32,310 bases of DNA from Streptomyces sp. CB01881 (GTDB lineage: Bacteria; Actinomycetota; Actinomycetes; Streptomycetales; Streptomycetaceae), in the NCBI RefSeq assembly GCF_002953255.1, contig NZ_CP026498.1:8162101-8194410 (forward strand). Reading direction: 5' to 3'. Each line of letters opens with the position of its first letter. Within the stretch, counting starts at the first letter, position 1. This document shows, piece after piece, positions 20,713 to 29,165 of the stretch. Under the pieces are notes generated by a model. The model did not search any database and was not told the origin of the DNA. It saw nothing but the letters and a program-made list of their open reading frames with translations. A program made the position numbers and the translations under genes.

Positions 20713-20904
20713 GTTAACGAATACGGGCCGCCGGTGCCGAACACGCTCACCGGGCGGACGCGGTGGCCGACCGCGACCGCCGGAGCCGTGCGCGCGGCAG
20801 GTGCGGGGCGGGTGCCGGGCCGGCGCGGGGCCGATGTGGGGCCGGTCCGGGGCAAAATCCGGTGCTCAGCGGCCCGGTCCTGGGCAATACTCGGGCGGGT
20901 GTTC

Positions 20905-22575
20905 ATGTCGATCTCCACCACAGGCACTGCCGGGAGCCCGGCCACCGACCTGGGTTTCCTGCTGCACAAGCACCCGGGCAAGGTCCAGCAGTTCTCCACG
21001 TCGCACGGCGAGGCGCACGTCTTCTACCCGGAGGCGGGCGACGAGGCGTGCACGGCCGCGCTGCTGCTCGACGTCGACCCCATCGCGCTGGTCCGCAAGG
21101 GCCGGGGCAAGGGTCGCGGCGGCTCGCCGGACTTCGCGCTCGCCCAGTACGTCAACGACCGCCCCTACGCGGCGTCCTCGCTGCTCGCGGTGGCGTTGCG
21201 CACGGTGTTCCGGACGGCGATGAAGGGCGTCTGTGAGGCCCGCCCCGGGCTGGTGGACGTCCTCCGGCCGCTGCGGATCGTGCTGCCCGCCGTGCCGGCC
21301 AACGGCGCCGGCGACGGCGGCGGTGTCGCGATGGCGGGCCGGCTGTTCGAGCCGCTGGGCTGGCGGGTCGAGGCATCGGCGATCCCCTTGGACGAGGTGT
21401 TCCCCGAGTGGGGCGAGTCCCGTTATGTCCGGCTGGAGCTGTCCGCCACGGAGGTCCGGCTCGCGGACGCGCTCCAGCAGCTGTACGTGCTGCTGCCGGT
21501 GCTGGACGGTGCCAAGCATTACTGGGTCGCCCCGGACGAGGTCGACAAGCTGCTCGCCGCCGGCGAGGGCTGGCTGGCGGACCACCCCGAGCAGGCCCTG
21601 ATCGCGCGCCGCTACCTGTCCCGGCGCTGGACGCTCACCCGGCGGGCGATGGAGCGGCTGGAGCTGGCCCGGCTGGCGGAGGCCGACGACCGCGAGGTCG
21701 AGGAGATCGACAACGCGGTCGACGACACCGCCGAGGAGACCGGGCCGCAGGAGACCGGGCGGCAGGGGAGCGCGCCGCAGGAGACGGAGCCGCCGGAGCA
21801 GCCCGCCGGGGAGCGGAAGCCCTCCCTGGCGGAGCAGCGTCGTACGGCGATCATGGCTGCGCTGGCCGAGACCGGGGCGGCCCGGGTGGCCGACCTCGGC
21901 TGCGGGCAGGGCGAGTTGATCGGCAGCCTGCTCAAGGACTCCCGGATCACCGAGGTGCTCGGCGTGGACGTGTCCGCCCGGGCGCTGTCGGCGGCCGCGC
22001 GCAAGCTGCGGCTGGAGCGGATGTCGGAGCGCCAGGCGGCCAGGGTCAAGCTGGTCCAGGGCGCTCTGACGTACACGGACGCGCGGCTCAAGGGCTTTGA
22101 CGCGGCCGTGCTCTCCGAGGTGATCGAGCACCTGGACCTGCCCCGGCTGCCGGCGCTGGAGTACGCCGTGTTCGGGGCGGCCCGTCCGGCGGCGGTGGTC
22201 GTCACGACGCCGAACGTCGAGTACAACGTCCGCTGGGAGAGCCTGCCGGCCGGTCACGTCCGGCACGCCGACCACCGCTTCGAGTGGGACCGGGCCGAGT
22301 TCCGGGCGTGGGCCGTGCGGGTCGCGGAGGCGTACGGCTACACGGTGGTGATCCGCCCGGTCGGCCCGGAGGACGACGAGGTGGGCGCGCCGACCCAGCT
22401 CGCGCTGTTCCGCATAGGCACGCCGCCCGTGCCCACGACCACCGTCGCGACCCACCCCGGCACCGGCGAGACCGCCGACGTGACAACCACCGACGTGACA
22501 ACCACCGACGTGACAATCACCGACGTGACGGCCGCCGAATCCACCACGACGCCCGAAGGGGGCGAGACCCGATGA
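20905..22575 (+). CDS. hen1: Hen1-type RNA 3'-terminal ribose 2'-O-methyltransferase
   Basis: Subunit of the bacterial Pnkp/Hen1 RNA-repair complex; it methylates the 2'-OH of the 3' end of cleaved RNA before ligation, so the repaired RNA resists recutting at that site. The N-terminal half (1-~250) is the Hen1 domain that activates Pnkp ligase (GFLLHKHPGKVQQFSTSHGEAHVFYPEA, PYAASSLLAVALRTVF). A Gln/Glu/Pro linker precedes the methyltransferase domain: SAM motif VADLGCGQGELIGSLL, metal-site residues E405, E408, H409 (LSEVIEHLDL) and a His in HADHRFEWDR. The last ~45 residues are a Thr-rich tail from 15-bp DNA repeats. The frame is open to 19591, but homology begins here. Start ATG 20905 or in-frame GTG 20899, the latter 7 nt after a possible -10 (AATACT). 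It overlaps pnkp by 4 bp. Confidence 0.93.
   Translation: MSISTTGTAGSPATDLGFLLHKHPGKVQQFSTSHGEAHVFYPEAGDEACTAALLLDVDPIALVRKGRGKGRGGSPDFALAQYVNDRPYAASSLLAVALRTVFRTAMKGVCEARPGLVDVLRPLRIVLPAVPANGAGDGGGVAMAGRLFEPLGWRVEASAIPLDEVFPEWGESRYVRLELSATEVRLADALQQLYVLLPVLDGAKHYWVAPDEVDKLLAAGEGWLADHPEQALIARRYLSRRWTLTRRAMERLELARLAEADDREVEEIDNAVDDTAEETGPQETGRQGSAPQETEPPEQPAGERKPSLAEQRRTAIMAALAETGAARVADLGCGQGELIGSLLKDSRITEVLGVDVSARALSAAARKLRLERMSERQAARVKLVQGALTYTDARLKGFDAAVLSEVIEHLDLPRLPALEYAVFGAARPAAVVVTTPNVEYNVRWESLPAGHVRHADHRFEWDRAEFRAWAVRVAEAYGYTVVIRPVGPEDDEVGAPTQLALFRIGTPPVPTTTVATHPGTGETADVTTTDVTTTDVTITDVTAAESTTTPEGGETR
22477..22536 (+). repeat. 15-bp tandem repeat in the hen1 3' end
   Basis: Four units of the type GACGTGACAACCACC at 22477, 22492, 22507 and 22522; the third has one change (aatc) and the fourth is more diverged. 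In frame, each encodes a DVTTT-like pentapeptide in the Hen1 C-terminal tail, beyond the methyltransferase domain, so copy number can vary without a frameshift. Confidence 0.88.
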
Positions 22576-25283
22576 CCGACGACGCACAGTCCCCGAAGCT
22601 CACCACGGACGCCCCCACCCCGGCCGCCGAAGCCCCCGAGACCGAAGCCCCCAAGACCGAAGCCCGGGAGAGCGAGGCCCCCAAGGCCGAGGCCCCGGTC
22701 ACCAGCGCCGGGCCCCGCCGTCTCCCCGTCACCGACGTGTCCCTCGTCGTCCTGATCGGCACCAGCGGCGCGGGCAAGTCCAGCTTCGCCCGCAAGCACT
22801 TCCTCCCCACCCAGGTGATCTCCTCCGACTTCTGCCGCGGCCTGGTGGCGGACGACGAGAACGATCAGTCCGCCTCCGCCGAGGCCTTCGACGTGCTGCA
22901 CTACATCGTCGGCAAGCGCCTCGCCGCCGGCCGGCTGACCGTCGTGGACGCCACCAACGTGCAGCCGGAGGCCCGCAAGCAGCTGGTCCGGATCGCCCGG
23001 GAGCACGACGTGCTGCCCATCGCGATCGTGCTGGACGTCCCGCCGGGCGTCTGCGCCGAGCGGAACAGGACGCGCCCGGACCGGCAGCTGCCGGCCCACG
23101 TGATCCCGCGCCAGAACCGCGAGCTGCGTCGGTCCCTGCGCGGTCTGGAGCGCGAGGGCTTCCGCAAGGTGCACATCCTGCGCGGGGAGGCGGAGGCCGA
23201 GACCGCCGAGATCGTGCCGGAGAAGCGGTTCAACGACCTGCGCCACCTCACCGGCCCGTTCGACATCGTCGGCGACATCCACGGCTGCCGCTCCGAGCTG
23301 GAGACCCTGCTCACCCGTCTCGGCTACGTGCTGACCAGGGACGACGCCGGCCGCCCGGTGGACGCCGCACACCCCGCGGGCCGCACCGCCGTCTTCGTCG
23401 GCGACCTGGTCGACCGCGGCCCTGACACGCCGGGCGTGCTGCGCCTGGTGATGGGCATGGTGGCGGCCGGGCACGCGGTCTGCGTACCGGGCAACCACGA
23501 GAACAAGCTCGGCCGGGCGATGGACGGCAAGAAGGTCACCGTCTCGCACGGCCTCCAGGAGTCGCTGGACCAGCTGGCGGGGGAGTCGGAGGAGTTCCGC
23601 GCCGAGGTCCGGGCCTTCATGCGCGGCCTGGTCAGCCACTACCTGCTGGACGGCGGCGCCCTGGTGGTCTGCCACGCGGGTCTGCCGGAGAAGTACCACG
23701 GCCGGGCCTCCGGCCGGGTGCGCTCGCACGCGCTGTACGGGGACACCACCGGCGAGACCGACGAGTACGGCCTGCCGGTGCGCTACCCGTGGGCGGAGGA
23801 GTACCGGGGCAAGGCGCTGGTGGTCTACGGGCACACGCCGGTGCCGGTGGCGAGCTTCCTCAACAACACCATCTGCCTGGACACCGGCTGCGTCTTCGGC
23901 GGCAGCCTCACCGCGCTGCGCTACCCGGAGCGGGAACTGGTGAGCGTCGAGGCCGAGCAGGAGTGGTACGCGCCGGTGCGTCCGATGCACACGGACGCGC
24001 CGGGTGCCCGGGAGGGCCGGCCGCTGGACCTCGCCGACGTGGCGGGCCGCCGGGTGGTGGAGACGTCGCTGCACGGCCGGGTCGCCGTTCGGGAGGAGAA
24101 CGCGGCGGCCGCGCTGGAGGTGATGAGCCGGTTCGCGATCGACCCGCGGCTGCTCGCCTACCTGCCGCCGACCATGGCGCCGAGCGCGACCTCACGCCGC
24201 CCCGGCTACCTCGAACACCCGGAGGAGGCCTTCTTCGCCTACCGCGAGGACGGCGTCCGGCAGGTGATCTGCGAGGAGAAGCACATGGGCTCCCGCGCGG
24301 TGGTGCTGGTGGCCCGGGACGAATCGGCGCTGGAGAAGCGGTTCGGCCTGCCCGGGCCGGGTGCGATCTGGACCCGGACCGGCCGGGCGTTCCTCGGTGA
24401 CGACGAGCTGACCGCCGCCGTCCTGGGGCGGTTGCGGGCCGCCGCCGAGCGCTCGGGGCTCTTCGACGAGCTGGGCACCGGCTGGCTGCTGCTGGACGCC
24501 GAGCTGATGCCGTGGTCGCTCAAGGCCGCCGAGCTGCTGCGCCGCCAGTACGCGGCGGTCGGGGCGGCGGCGGGCGCGGCGCTGCCGGAGGTGCTGGCCG
24601 CGCTGGAGCAGGCGGCCGGGCGCGGGCTGGACCTCGCCGGGCTGACGGAACGCCAGCGCCGTCGCGCCGTCGACGCGCAGGCGTTCACCGAGGCGTACCG
24701 GCGGTACTGCTGGCCGACGGAGGGCCTGTCGGGGATCCGGCTGGCGCCGTTCCAGGTGCTCGCCGCCGAGGGGGTGAACCTGGCGGTGCGCCCTCATGAC
24801 GAGCACCTCGCCTGGATCGACGGGCTGGTCGGGGCCGACCACGCGGCCGAGCCGCAGGCGCCGGTGCTGCACCGGACCGGCCGGCTGGTGGTGGACACCA
24901 CCGACGAGGCGTCGGTGGCCGCGGGCGTGGCCTGGTGGGAGGAGCTGACCGCGGCCGGTGGCGAGGGCATGGTGGTCAAGCCGCTGGCGTCGCTGGTCCG
25001 CGGCAAGGCGGGGGAGGGGCGCCCGGGCGGGCTGGTCCAGCCGGGTGTGAAGGTCCGTGGGCGCGAGTACCTGCGGATCATCTACGGTCCGGACTACACC
25101 CACTACCTTGACCAGCTGCGTCAGCGCTTCCTCGGGCACAAGCGCTCGCTGGCGCTGCGCGAGTACGCGCTCGGCCTGGAGGCGCTGGACCGGCTGGCGG
25201 CGGGTGAGCCGCTGTGGCGGGTGCACGAGCCGGTGTTCGCGGTGCTGGCGCTGGAGTCGGAGCCGGTCGACCCGCGTCTCTAG
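22572..25283 (+). CDS. pnkp: Polynucleotide kinase-phosphatase-ligase Pnkp (RNA repair)
   Basis: Three-domain RNA-repair enzyme, 903 residues. The kinase domain (about 55-230) has P-loop GTSGAGKSS (63-71) and VVDATNVQPEARK and phosphorylates 5'-OH ends. The metallophosphatase domain (about 235-490) has FDIVGDIHGC, FVGDLVDRGPDT, CVPGNHENK, VVCHAGLPE and VYGHTPVP and removes 2',3'-cyclic or 3' phosphates. The ligase/adenylyltransferase domain (about 540-903) has motif I EEKHMGSRAV with nucleophile Lys570, GTGWLLLDAELMPWS, and GEGMVVKP; it joins ends together with Hen1. All catalytic motifs are intact. The first ~50 residues are a Thr/Ala/Glu/Pro-rich extension (APETEAPKTEARESEAP), longer than usual. 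ATG 22572 overlaps the hen1 stop, with AAGGGGGCGAG upstream. An attractor for this system is repair of RNA cut by ribotoxins. Confidence 0.96.
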   Translation: MTDDAQSPKLTTDAPTPAAEAPETEAPKTEARESEAPKAEAPVTSAGPRRLPVTDVSLVVLIGTSGAGKSSFARKHFLPTQVISSDFCRGLVADDENDQSASAEAFDVLHYIVGKRLAAGRLTVVDATNVQPEARKQLVRIAREHDVLPIAIVLDVPPGVCAERNRTRPDRQLPAHVIPRQNRELRRSLRGLEREGFRKVHILRGEAEAETAEIVPEKRFNDLRHLTGPFDIVGDIHGCRSELETLLTRLGYVLTRDDAGRPVDAAHPAGRTAVFVGDLVDRGPDTPGVLRLVMGMVAAGHAVCVPGNHENKLGRAMDGKKVTVSHGLQESLDQLAGESEEFRAEVRAFMRGLVSHYLLDGGALVVCHAGLPEKYHGRASGRVRSHALYGDTTGETDEYGLPVRYPWAEEYRGKALVVYGHTPVPVASFLNNTICLDTGCVFGGSLTALRYPERELVSVEAEQEWYAPVRPMHTDAPGAREGRPLDLADVAGRRVVETSLHGRVAVREENAAAALEVMSRFAIDPRLLAYLPPTMAPSATSRRPGYLEHPEEAFFAYREDGVRQVICEEKHMGSRAVVLVARDESALEKRFGLPGPGAIWTRTGRAFLGDDELTAAVLGRLRAAAERSGLFDELGTGWLLLDAELMPWSLKAAELLRRQYAAVGAAAGAALPEVLAALEQAAGRGLDLAGLTERQRRRAVDAQAFTEAYRRYCWPTEGLSGIRLAPFQVLAAEGVNLAVRPHDEHLAWIDGLVGADHAAEPQAPVLHRTGRLVVDTTDEASVAAGVAWWEELTAAGGEGMVVKPLASLVRGKAGEGRPGGLVQPGVKVRGREYLRIIYGPDYTHYLDQLRQRFLGHKRSLALREYALGLEALDRLAAGEPLWRVHEPVFAVLALESEPVDPRL

Positions 25284-25341
25284 GCGCGATCGCCTCCAGG
25301 CCCGGGCGACGGAGGCGGGCCGTAGGCGACGGAGAGCAGAG

Positions 25342-25368
25342 GGCCCCGCGGATACCCCGCGGGGCCCG
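25342..25368 (+). terminator. Terminator of the hen1-pnkp operon
   Basis: A perfect 11-bp stem (25342-25352 and 25358-25368) with 5-nt loop atacc, 58 bp after the pnkp stop and just before the argF promoter. No U-tract follows. Confidence 0.8.
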
Positions 25369-25402
25369 GCACACCCCCGTGCCGTGCCGCTCCGCGAAGC
25401 TC

Positions 25403-25434
25403 TTTGCATATAAATTCCGTGTGTCGTATACAAT
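25403..25434 (+). promoter_or_regulatory. argF promoter with ARG box (ArgR operator)
   Basis: The 18 bases 25403-25420 (TTTGCATATAAATTCCGT) match 16 of 18 positions of the arginine-repressor consensus WNTGAATWWWWATTCANW. A near-consensus -10 box TACAAT lies at 25429-25434, with a possible -35 TTGCAT (25404-25409) inside the ARG box, though the 19-bp spacer is long. A second ARG box 3 bp downstream, as usually found, is only weakly recognisable. The AT-richness stands out sharply in this genome. ArgR bound here would block the promoter when arginine is plentiful. Confidence 0.78.
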
Positions 25435-25474
25435 TGCCGCTTCCCGTTCCCGCCCCGACACCCAGGAGCCCGGC

Positions 25475-26476
25475 ATGGCGTTCAACCTCCGGAACAGGCA
25501 CTTCCTCAAGGAGCTCGACTTCACGCCCCAGGAGTTCCGCTTCCTGGTGGACCTCGCCGCCCAGCTCAAGGCGGCGAAGTACGCGGGCACCGAGCAGCCC
25601 CGGCTGCGCGGCAAGAACATCGCGCTGATCTTCGAGAAGACCTCCACCCGGACGCGCTGTGCCTTCGAGGTCGCCGCCCACGACCAGGGCGCCACCACCA
25701 CCTACCTCGACCCGGCCGGCTCGCAGATCGGCCACAAGGAGTCCATCAAGGACACCGCCCGGGTGCTCGGCCGGATGTTCGACGGCATCGAGTACCGGGG
25801 GCACGGCCAGGAGATCGTCGAGGAGCTGGCCGAATACGCCGGCGTGCCGGTCTGGAACGGCCTCACCGACGAATGGCACCCCACCCAGATGCTCGCCGAC
25901 GTGCTGACCGTCCGGGAGCACACCACCAAGCCGCTCACCGAGGTGGCCCTCGCCTACCTCGGGGACGCCCGCTCCAACATGGGCAACTCGCTGCTGGTCA
26001 CCGGCGCGCTGCTCGGCATGGACATCCGGATCGTCGCGCCGCGCGCCCTCTGGCCCGCCGAGGACGTGCAGAAGGCGGCGCAGGAGCTGGCCGCGACCAC
26101 CGGCGCCCGGATCACCCTGACCGAGGACGTGGACGCGGGCGTGGCCGGCGCCGACTTCCTCTACACCGACGTCTGGGTCTCGATGGGCGAGCCCAAGGAG
26201 GTCTGGGCCGAGCGGATCGCGCTGCTCAAGCCGTACCAGGTGTCGATGGACACCGTCCGGGCCACCGGAAACCCCGGCGTGAAGTTCCTGCACTGCCTGC
26301 CGGCCTTCCACGACCTCGGCACGGTGGTCGGGCGGCAGATGCACGAGGCGACCGGGATGAGCGAGCTGGAGTGCACCGACGAGCTCTTCGAGTCGGCGCA
26401 CTCCGTCGTCTTCGACCAGGCGGAGAACCGCCTGCACACCATCAAGGCCGTCCTGGTCGCCACCCTCGGGGCCTGA
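25475..26476 (+). CDS. argF: Ornithine carbamoyltransferase
   Basis: Arginine biosynthesis enzyme: carbamoyl phosphate plus ornithine gives citrulline. The 333-residue protein has the carbamoyl-phosphate site FEKTSTRTR, TYLDPAGSQIGHKESIKDTARVLGRMFDGIEYRG, the HPTQ motif (DEWHPTQMLADVLT), the ornithine-domain signature GDARSNMGNSLL, VWVSMGEP and the catalytic HCLPAFHD. Length and motifs are normal. ATG 25475 has AGGAG 7 nt upstream. It is a single gene downstream of its own ARG-box promoter, separate from any arg cluster. In some streptomycetes a lone OTC gene like this lies outside the main argCJBDRGH cluster; a catabolic arcB role is less likely given the ArgR-type operator and lack of arcA/arcC nearby. 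Confidence 0.95.
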   Translation: MAFNLRNRHFLKELDFTPQEFRFLVDLAAQLKAAKYAGTEQPRLRGKNIALIFEKTSTRTRCAFEVAAHDQGATTTYLDPAGSQIGHKESIKDTARVLGRMFDGIEYRGHGQEIVEELAEYAGVPVWNGLTDEWHPTQMLADVLTVREHTTKPLTEVALAYLGDARSNMGNSLLVTGALLGMDIRIVAPRALWPAEDVQKAAQELAATTGARITLTEDVDAGVAGADFLYTDVWVSMGEPKEVWAERIALLKPYQVSMDTVRATGNPGVKFLHCLPAFHDLGTVVGRQMHEATGMSELECTDELFESAHSVVFDQAENRLHTIKAVLVATLGA

Positions 26477-26498
26477 CCGGACCACCTCTCACAACCCG

Positions 26499-26584
26499 CG
26501 ACCCCACCGCCGCGACCCCACCGCCCCAACCCGACCCCACCGCCCCGATCCGCCGGCCGACCCCACCGCCCCGATCCGCCGGCC
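26499..26584. repeat. Direct repeats between argF and the SOD-like gene
   Basis: Two identical 26-bp units (26533-26558 and 26559-26584) each contain GACCCCACCGCC, which also occurs twice more just upstream (about 26500 and 26514). The array ends 6 bp before the stop codon of the convergent SOD-like gene. No simple hairpin terminator is seen between these two genes, so the repeats occupy its place. Confidence 0.8.
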
Positions 26585-26590
26585 GGGGCG

Positions 26591-27178
26591 TCACGGCTCC
26601 AGCTTCACGCAGGCGGCCCGCTCGCCCGCCGCGTGCCGGCCGGCCGGGTCGCCCGCATGCAGCACCAGCGAGCGGGCCTCGCCCGGCCGGGGCTGCCAGG
26701 CCACCGTGGCGGCCGCGGTGCCGCCGCCCCGGTGGTCGGTGCGCAGCGTCATCCGCAGCTCGTTGCGGTCGTTGGCGTACGCGGGGTCGGTGGACGGCCG
26801 GGCCGGGTCCACGGCGTCCTGGTAGTGCGGGCCGGACGCGGCGGGGTCGGCCCCGCAGGATCCGGTGTGCAGGTGCACCGGGAACGCGTGGTCGGCGGCG
26901 AGCCCGGCCGCGGTCAGCGTCAGCACCGTCCGACCGGGCACGGTGCGGTGGACCACCACGCGGACGTGCGAGCCGTACGGCACCAGGTCCGGCGCGTGGC
27001 TGATCGCGGTCGGCGGCACGAAGGCCGTCGCCGGGTCGAAGTCGGCCTCGACGACCGAGACCGGCGCATCCGCGGTGGCTGCTGCACCGGGGGCGCCCGA
27101 CGCCGCCGCGGCCGGTACGGAGGCGGGCGTCAGCAGGGCGAGCGGGAGCAGGGCGGCGGCGAGCGGAGCGGCGGACAT
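26591..27178 (-). CDS. Secreted copper-only superoxide-dismutase-like protein
   Basis: A 195-residue exported protein with the Cu/Zn SOD fold. Residues 1-~26 form a signal peptide without an N-terminal Arg/Lys pair (MSAAPLAAALLPLALLTPASVPAAAA). The four expected copper ligands are present: H102 and H104 (VHLHTGSC), H118 (SGPHYQ) and H174 (LVLHAG). The disulfide pair is C108 and C190. The extra His residues and Asp that bind zinc in classical enzymes are not recognisable between H118 and NELRM, so this looks copper-only, as known for M. tuberculosis SodC. The catalytic Arg near the C-terminus is plausible (GERAAC). ATG 27178 has GGAAGG 7 nt upstream; the longer frame to 27307 reads through a 9-bp repeat. 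SOD activity is inferred. Confidence 0.78.
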   Translation of the reverse strand: MSAAPLAAALLPLALLTPASVPAAAASGAPGAAATADAPVSVVEADFDPATAFVPPTAISHAPDLVPYGSHVRVVVHRTVPGRTVLTLTAAGLAADHAFPVHLHTGSCGADPAASGPHYQDAVDPARPSTDPAYANDRNELRMTLRTDHRGGGTAAATVAWQPRPGEARSLVLHAGDPAGRHAAGERAACVKLEP

Positions 27179-27261
27179 CGGGGGACCTTCCGAAGGCGGT
27201 GCGGCGGACGCCCTGCTCAACGCCACCGGCCCCCTGCCGGACACTCCCTGCCGGGCTCCCG

Positions 27262-27305
27262 TGCCGGACACCCCGGATACCCCGAACACCCCGGACACCC
27301 CGCAC
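27262..27305. repeat. 9-bp tandem repeat upstream of the SOD-like gene
   Basis: Five units of the type ACACCCCGG (variants ATACCCCGA, ACACCCCGC) run from about 27262 to 27305 in the 174-bp gap between the PIN-domain and SOD-like genes. In frame they would encode Thr/Pro or Gly/Val repeats, but no gene is credible here. Confidence 0.75.
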
Positions 27306-27352
27306 ACCCCCGTGCCGGCCCCTCCGCCGGAGGCCCTCCCTGCGGGCCGGGG

Positions 27353-27769
27353 TCACCCCGTCCGGCGGTGGGCCCCCTGGATCCCCCGGATCTCGCAGCG
27401 CGGCCCGCTCGCCCGCATCAGCCGCAGGTCCGCCGTGACCAGCGGCACCCCGTACTGCTCGGCGACCGCGACGTACGCGGCGTCGTCTGGCGTGAGGTTG
27501 TCCTTGAGCTCCCAGATCCGGTCGAGCAGCGGTGCCACCTCGACCTTGCGGATCGCCAACCCGGGGAGCTGCGCGGCGAGTTCACCGACCCTTTCGGCGG
27601 TCAGTTCCTTGGCCAGGTAGAGGCCGCGCAGCGACTGCATCACCTCGATGACGATGTGCTCGGGGGCCACCCACTCGCCGCCCGTGTCGAGTTCGGCCCG
27701 GGCGGCGGCCCCGCGCTCGCCCTCGTCGGCCAGCGCGAGTACCAGCGCGGATGCGTCCACCACGATCAT
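27353..27769 (-). CDS. PIN-domain (VapC-type) ribonuclease-like protein
   Basis: A 138-residue PIN-domain protein, the fold of VapC toxins that cut tRNA or rRNA. All four acidic metal ligands are visible: D5 (MIVVDASALV), E42 (IVIEVMQSL), D95 or D96 (LTPDDAAYVAVAEQ) and D114 (LVTADLRL). ATG 27769 sits at the N-terminus of strand 1, as in the family, and shares a base with the stop (TGATG) of a 21-codon frame ending AGELTRWDRPGAD. That frame could be all that remains of a VapB antitoxin, or a leader peptide; no full antitoxin gene is present upstream, where the single-pass membrane protein gene ends at 27839. Toxicity and target are not known. Confidence 0.85.
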   Translation of the reverse strand: MIVVDASALVLALADEGERGAAARAELDTGGEWVAPEHIVIEVMQSLRGLYLAKELTAERVGELAAQLPGLAIRKVEVAPLLDRIWELKDNLTPDDAAYVAVAEQYGVPLVTADLRLMRASGPRCEIRGIQGAHRRTG

Positions 27770-27834
27770 CAGTCGGCCCCCGGCCTGTCCCAGCGTGTCA
27801 ACTCACCGGCCACCGTACCCGGGCGGGCCGCCAC
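27769..27834 (-). CDS. Possible mini-ORF or VapB remnant coupled to the PIN gene
   Basis: A 21-residue frame from GTG 27834 to the TGA overlapping the PIN-gene ATG. Its end AGELTRWDRPGAD resembles the toxin-binding tail seen at the C-terminus of some VapB antitoxins, but the DNA-binding part is missing. The upstream gene ends only 4 bp before. It may be a truncated antitoxin, a leader peptide that couples translation, or chance. Confidence 0.25.
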   Translation of the reverse strand: MAARPGTVAGELTRWDRPGAD

Positions 27835-27838
27835 CGGC

Positions 27839-28990
<1,152 letters not shown>

Positions 28991-29035
28991 GCTCCTGGTT
29001 CCTTCCAGCTGAGTGTGGTGACGAAAAATCCGGTC

Positions 29036-29113
29036 GGTGCGGCACCCTGCCGTTACCGGGCGGTGCGGCACCCCGCCGTTACCGGGCGGCGCCGCACCCC
29101 GCCGATGCCGCCG
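29036..29113. repeat. 26-bp tandem repeat between sigma factor and membrane-protein genes
   Basis: Two units differing by one base (29036-29061, 29062-29087) and a third, diverged copy (29088-29113), each with GCGGCACCC and, in the first two, CCGTTACCGGGC. They fill the 175-bp gap between the sigma gene stop and the downstream start, on the same transcript if the two are co-transcribed. Confidence 0.85.
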
Positions 29114-29165
29114 ATGCCGCCGAGCGCGGCCGATGCCGCGCGGGCGCGGTCGGTCCGGCGGCGGG

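Noticed and set aside
19591..20904. N-terminal extension of the hen1 frame across the dapD gene
   Set aside because: These codons are antisense to dapD, which is certain, and the Hen1 domain begins at about 20905.
25424..25441. A second full ARG box
   Set aside because: In the expected register it matches less than half of the consensus; kept only as a weak half-site.
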